DNA of 17,107 nucleotides from an uncultured Roseateles sp. (lineage in GTDB: Bacteria; Pseudomonadota; Gammaproteobacteria; Burkholderiales; Burkholderiaceae). The stretch lies in contig CAMLKW010000082.1 of the NCBI GenBank assembly GCA_946480605.1, positions 1 to 17,107 of the forward strand. The letters are read 5' to 3'. Positions within the stretch are counted from its first letter, which is position 1. Each line of letters starts with the position of its first letter. The notes beneath the pieces are model-generated. The model saw only the letters and a list, made by a program, of their open reading frames with translations. It made no database searches and had not been told where the DNA came from. Made by a program: the position numbers and the translations under genes. Below are positions 15,199 through 17,107 of this stretch, piece by piece.

Positions 15199-15249
15199 GG
15201 CGGGCTCCGGTGGGGTGGCTGGGCCGCCATCGTGCTGCGCGGCGCGGGC

Positions 15250-15267
15250 CGGGTCAGCGCCGACCCG
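15250..15267. other. Small inverted repeat between the two TonB-C-like genes
   Basis: The arms CGGGTC and GACCCG (six pairs, six-base loop) can form a hairpin in the 143-bp spacer between the paralogous exported-protein genes. No U-tract follows on either strand, so it does not look like an intrinsic terminator. Such stems arise often by chance in DNA of this GC content. Confidence 0.25.
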
Positions 15268-15295
15268 ACGAAGCCCGCATGCCGCCCGACGAAGC
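15264..15295. repeat. 11-bp direct repeat, two copies
   Basis: CCCGACGAAGC occurs at 15264-15274 and again at 15285-15295, so the copies are 21 bp apart, about two helical turns. They lie in the spacer upstream of the second TonB-C-like gene. They could be a regulator site or simple duplication debris; nothing in the sequence decides between these. Confidence 0.3.
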
Positions 15296-15341
15296 GCGCT
15301 GCGGGGCCGACGGCGCCGCGCCGGCCATGACTTCCCGCACC

Positions 15342-15725
15342 TCAGCGGCGCGTGGCCTGCGCGACGACGATGCGCGGCGCGCCGGCGAAGCTGCGCGAGG
15401 GCTTCTCGCTGAAGACGATGTCCACGGCGTAGAGATGAGGTGTACCAGCCTTGCAGTCGACGCGGCGCATGGCTGCCCGCACGGCGCTGCGGTACTGGCG
15501 CTCGCCCTCCAAGGTCTGCACCTGGGCGCGGCCCTGGGCATCGACCTCGAACTCCACGCGCACCGCGCCGTCTGCGCCGATGCGCTTGTAGGGCAGGGCC
15601 AGCAGGTCGGCGAGCTGCGCTGAGAGCTGCGGGCAGGGTTCGCTGCTTGCCGTGGTGGTGTCGGCCATGGCGGGGGCGCAGGCGAGGGCGGCAACGGCGC
15701 AGAGGGTGGACAGCAGGGCTTTCAT
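15342..15725 (-). CDS. Exported TonB-C-like mini-protein (copy 1)
   Basis: A 127-residue exported protein that begins the minus-strand signalling operon. A Sec signal peptide (MKALLSTLCAVAALACAPAMA) precedes a mature domain containing ADGAVRVEFEVDAQGRAQV, like a TonB C-terminal domain standing alone. Cys31 and Cys91 are 60 residues apart, exactly as in the paralogue at 14809-15198, which supports a conserved disulfide. The closing part, GTPHLYAVDIVF, matches GVPQRYVLNIRF of the paralogue. GGAG sits 7 bp before the ATG. A divergent 182-bp gap separates it from the PBP1A gene. The function is unknown. A 143-bp spacer separates it from copy 2, so co-transcription is likely but not certain. Confidence 0.78.
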   Translation of the reverse strand: MKALLSTLCAVAALACAPAMADTTTASSEPCPQLSAQLADLLALPYKRIGADGAVRVEFEVDAQGRAQVQTLEGERQYRSAVRAAMRRVDCKAGTPHLYAVDIVFSEKPSRSFAGAPRIVVAQATRR

Positions 15726-15841
15726 GGCAATCTCCGAGAGGGGTTGGAATGGACGGCATCGTGGCCGCATCGCTCCGTTCGGTCAGTGGGTTTGCGACGA
15801 GTTGCAGCCCGGGCGCGTTGGGCTGCAGGCAGAGCCGATCT

Positions 15842-15863
15842 GCGGCAGGCCTTAAGCTGCCGC
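15842..15863. promoter_or_regulatory. Inverted repeat in the divergent PBP1A / TonB-C-like intergenic region
   Basis: The arms GCGGCAG (15842-15848) and CTGCCGC (15857-15863) are a perfect seven-base inverted repeat with an eight-base centre, 45 bp before the PBP1A ATG. The location between two divergent genes suits an operator, and no T-run follows to make it a terminator. A second short stem (GCGGG/CCCGC, 15891-15906) ends one base before the PBP1A ATG. I could not identify confident -35/-10 boxes here. Confidence 0.3.
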
Positions 15864-15907
15864 CTCTTTGGTTTGCAAAGCCGCCCGGACGCGGGCGTCT
15901 ACCCGCA

Positions 15908-17107
15908 ATGGCTGGTCCCTCCCGTCTGCAGTCCCTGTTTCAGACCCTGGTCGCGCGGCCCTGGCTGGGTGCCCTTGTGGCGCTGCCCTTCGTGCTGGTG
16001 CTGGTGGGCGCCATCGTGGCGGCCTTCATCTGGGTGCAGTTGCCCGAGCTGGACACCCTGACCGACTACCAGCCGCGCCAGCCGCTGCGCATCCTCAGCG
16101 AGGAAGGGCAGGTCATCGGCGAGTTCGGCGCCGAGCGGCGCCGCTTCGTGCCGCTGAAGGACATCCCCAAGCCCATGCAGGACGCGCTGCTGGCCGTGGA
16201 GGACACGGACTTCTGGACCCACGGTGGCATCGACTTCGGCGGCATCGCGCGCGCCTTCCTGCGCAACCTCACGCACAGCGGCCCGCTGCACGGTGCGTCC
16301 ACCATCACGCAGCAGCTCGCGCGCGACACCTACCTGAGCAAGGAGCAGCGCTGGACGCGCAAGGCCGTCGAGGCGCTGCTGGCGATCAAGATCGAGCGCG
16401 CGCTGAGCAAGGCGCAGATCCTCGAGATCTACATGAACCAGATTCACCTCGGCAACCGCGCCTACGGCTTCGCGGCGGCCGCCGAGCGCTACTTCGGCAA
16501 GACGCTGGACCAGCTCGACACCGCCGAGATGGCCACGCTGATCGGCCTGCCCAAGGACCCCAACCGCCTCAACCCCGTGCGCTTCCCCGAGCGCGCCAAG
16601 CGTCGCCAGGCCGTGGTACTGGGCCGGCTGGAGGCGGTGGGCCTGCTCACGGCCGAACAGGCCCAGGCCGCGAAGGCCGTGCCGCTGCAGATCCGCCGGC
16701 CCAAGCGGCTGTCCGGCGTGGCCGACCATGCGGCCGAGCAGGTGCGCGCCGAGATCGTCAACCGCTTCGGCGAGGAGGCCTACACGCGCGGCCTCACGGT
16801 GACCACCACGCTGCGCTACGCCGAGCAGGCCGCCGCGCAGGAGTCGCTGCGCCATGCGCTGTTCGAGCTGGAGCGCCGCCAGCCCTTCCGCGGCCCCGAG
16901 GCCACGGTCAAGCTGCCCGGCGGCGACGCCGAGGACGACGCGCTGGACGACGCCTTCGACGCCCACCCCGACCTGGGCGAGCTGCGCACCGCCATCCTGC
17001 TGGAGCAGGACAAGTCGGCCGCCAGGCTGGTGCTGGCCGACGGCCAGAAGATCACGCTGAAGGGCGGCGCGCTGCGCTCGCTGGCCGGTGCCAAGCGCGG
17101 CGCCGTC
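15908..17107 (+). CDS. mrcA: Penicillin-binding protein 1A, N-terminal part (3' end outside window)
   Basis: A bifunctional peptidoglycan glycosyltransferase/transpeptidase of the inner membrane; 400 codons are visible with no stop before the window end. A membrane anchor spans about residues 20-44. The GT51 domain (about 65-240) has catalytic Glu98 in VEDTDFWTHGGID, the GASTITQQLARD motif (129-140), RKAVEALLAIKIE, and Glu173 in ILEIYMNQIHLGNRAYG. From about residue 290 the sequence enters the domain linking to the transpeptidase, with an acidic insert GGDAEDDALDDAFDAHPD. The transpeptidase SxxK and KTG motifs lie beyond the window. The ATG at 15908 is the only reasonable start; no clear Shine-Dalgarno site precedes it. 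Motif 1 has Asp and Trp where Arg/Tyr-like residues are common. Confidence 0.92.
   Translation, partial: MAGPSRLQSLFQTLVARPWLGALVALPFVLVLVGAIVAAFIWVQLPELDTLTDYQPRQPLRILSEEGQVIGEFGAERRRFVPLKDIPKPMQDALLAVEDTDFWTHGGIDFGGIARAFLRNLTHSGPLHGASTITQQLARDTYLSKEQRWTRKAVEALLAIKIERALSKAQILEIYMNQIHLGNRAYGFAAAAERYFGKTLDQLDTAEMATLIGLPKDPNRLNPVRFPERAKRRQAVVLGRLEAVGLLTAEQAQAAKAVPLQIRRPKRLSGVADHAAEQVRAEIVNRFGEEAYTRGLTVTTTLRYAEQAAAQESLRHALFELERRQPFRGPEATVKLPGGDAEDDALDDAFDAHPDLGELRTAILLEQDKSAARLVLADGQKITLKGGALRSLAGAKRGAV

Noticed and set aside
14809..15759. Single 316-codon minus-strand protein spanning both TonB-C-like genes
   Set aside because: Only the part after 15198 has a signal peptide and the TonB-C-like core. 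The upstream part runs out of frame across the paralogue at 15342-15725, which has its own start and ribosome-binding site.
15775..15784. CCGTTCGGTC as an AlgR/LytTR binding site upstream of the signalling operon
   Set aside because: It resembles the AlgR consensus but has an extra base, and I found no convincing second copy at the required spacing. A single match like this is expected by chance.
15899..16966. 355-codon minus-strand open frame opposite PBP1A
   Set aside because: Same shadow composition (Gly/Leu/Gln/Arg/His rich), while the plus strand encodes unmistakable GT51 motifs.

Overview
High-GC DNA with dense, tightly packed genes. The gene content (FadN-type beta-oxidation operon, Atm1-type ABC exporter, YecA/UPF0149 protein, LytTR two-component system, PBP1A) suggests a betaproteobacterium of the Burkholderiales, perhaps the Roseateles/Mitsuaria/Rubrivivax group. 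That placement is inferred from protein resemblance only. I see no rRNA, tRNA, CRISPR array, prophage or classical insertion sequence. The only mobile-element-related gene is a single REP-associated (RAYT-like) transposase homologue. No stretch longer than 300 bases lacks a gene.

Region 1 (1-5775, + strand) is a fatty-acid beta-oxidation operon. It holds the C-terminal part of a 3-hydroxyacyl-CoA dehydrogenase/enoyl-CoA hydratase, a DUF4442 hot-dog protein, a thiolase, a DUF1569 Tat-type lipoprotein, a secreted GH5 glycoside hydrolase, and a crotonase whose residues look like a delta3,delta2-enoyl-CoA isomerase. The GH5 stop and the crotonase start overlap as ATGA. The two exported proteins in the middle look out of place among cytosolic lipid enzymes.

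Region 2 (5772-9018) holds a DUF1328 membrane peptide (-), an SGNH/GDSL hydrolase (+), a YciA-type acyl-CoA thioesterase (-) whose end overlaps the hydrolase end by 49 bp, and an Atm1-type ABC exporter (+). Region 3 (9015-10247, -) is a three-gene run: a conserved small protein, a YecA/UPF0149 protein and a small membrane protein. Region 4 (10291-11972, +) holds the RAYT-like protein, with an altered HUH motif, coupled by a TGATG overlap to an exported amidohydrolase.

Region 5 (11959-15725, -) is the most interesting part. Reading 5'->3' on the minus strand, two paralogous exported TonB-C-like mini-proteins are followed by a canonical LytS-type histidine kinase, a second kinase that has lost every catalytic motif (a pseudokinase), and a LytTR response regulator. 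The last four genes are overlapping or within 14 bp. This suggests one signalling unit with a periplasmic input pair, an active/inactive kinase pair and a DNA-binding output. Region 6 (15908-17107, +) is the N-terminal 400 codons of a divergently transcribed penicillin-binding protein 1A, cut by the window end.
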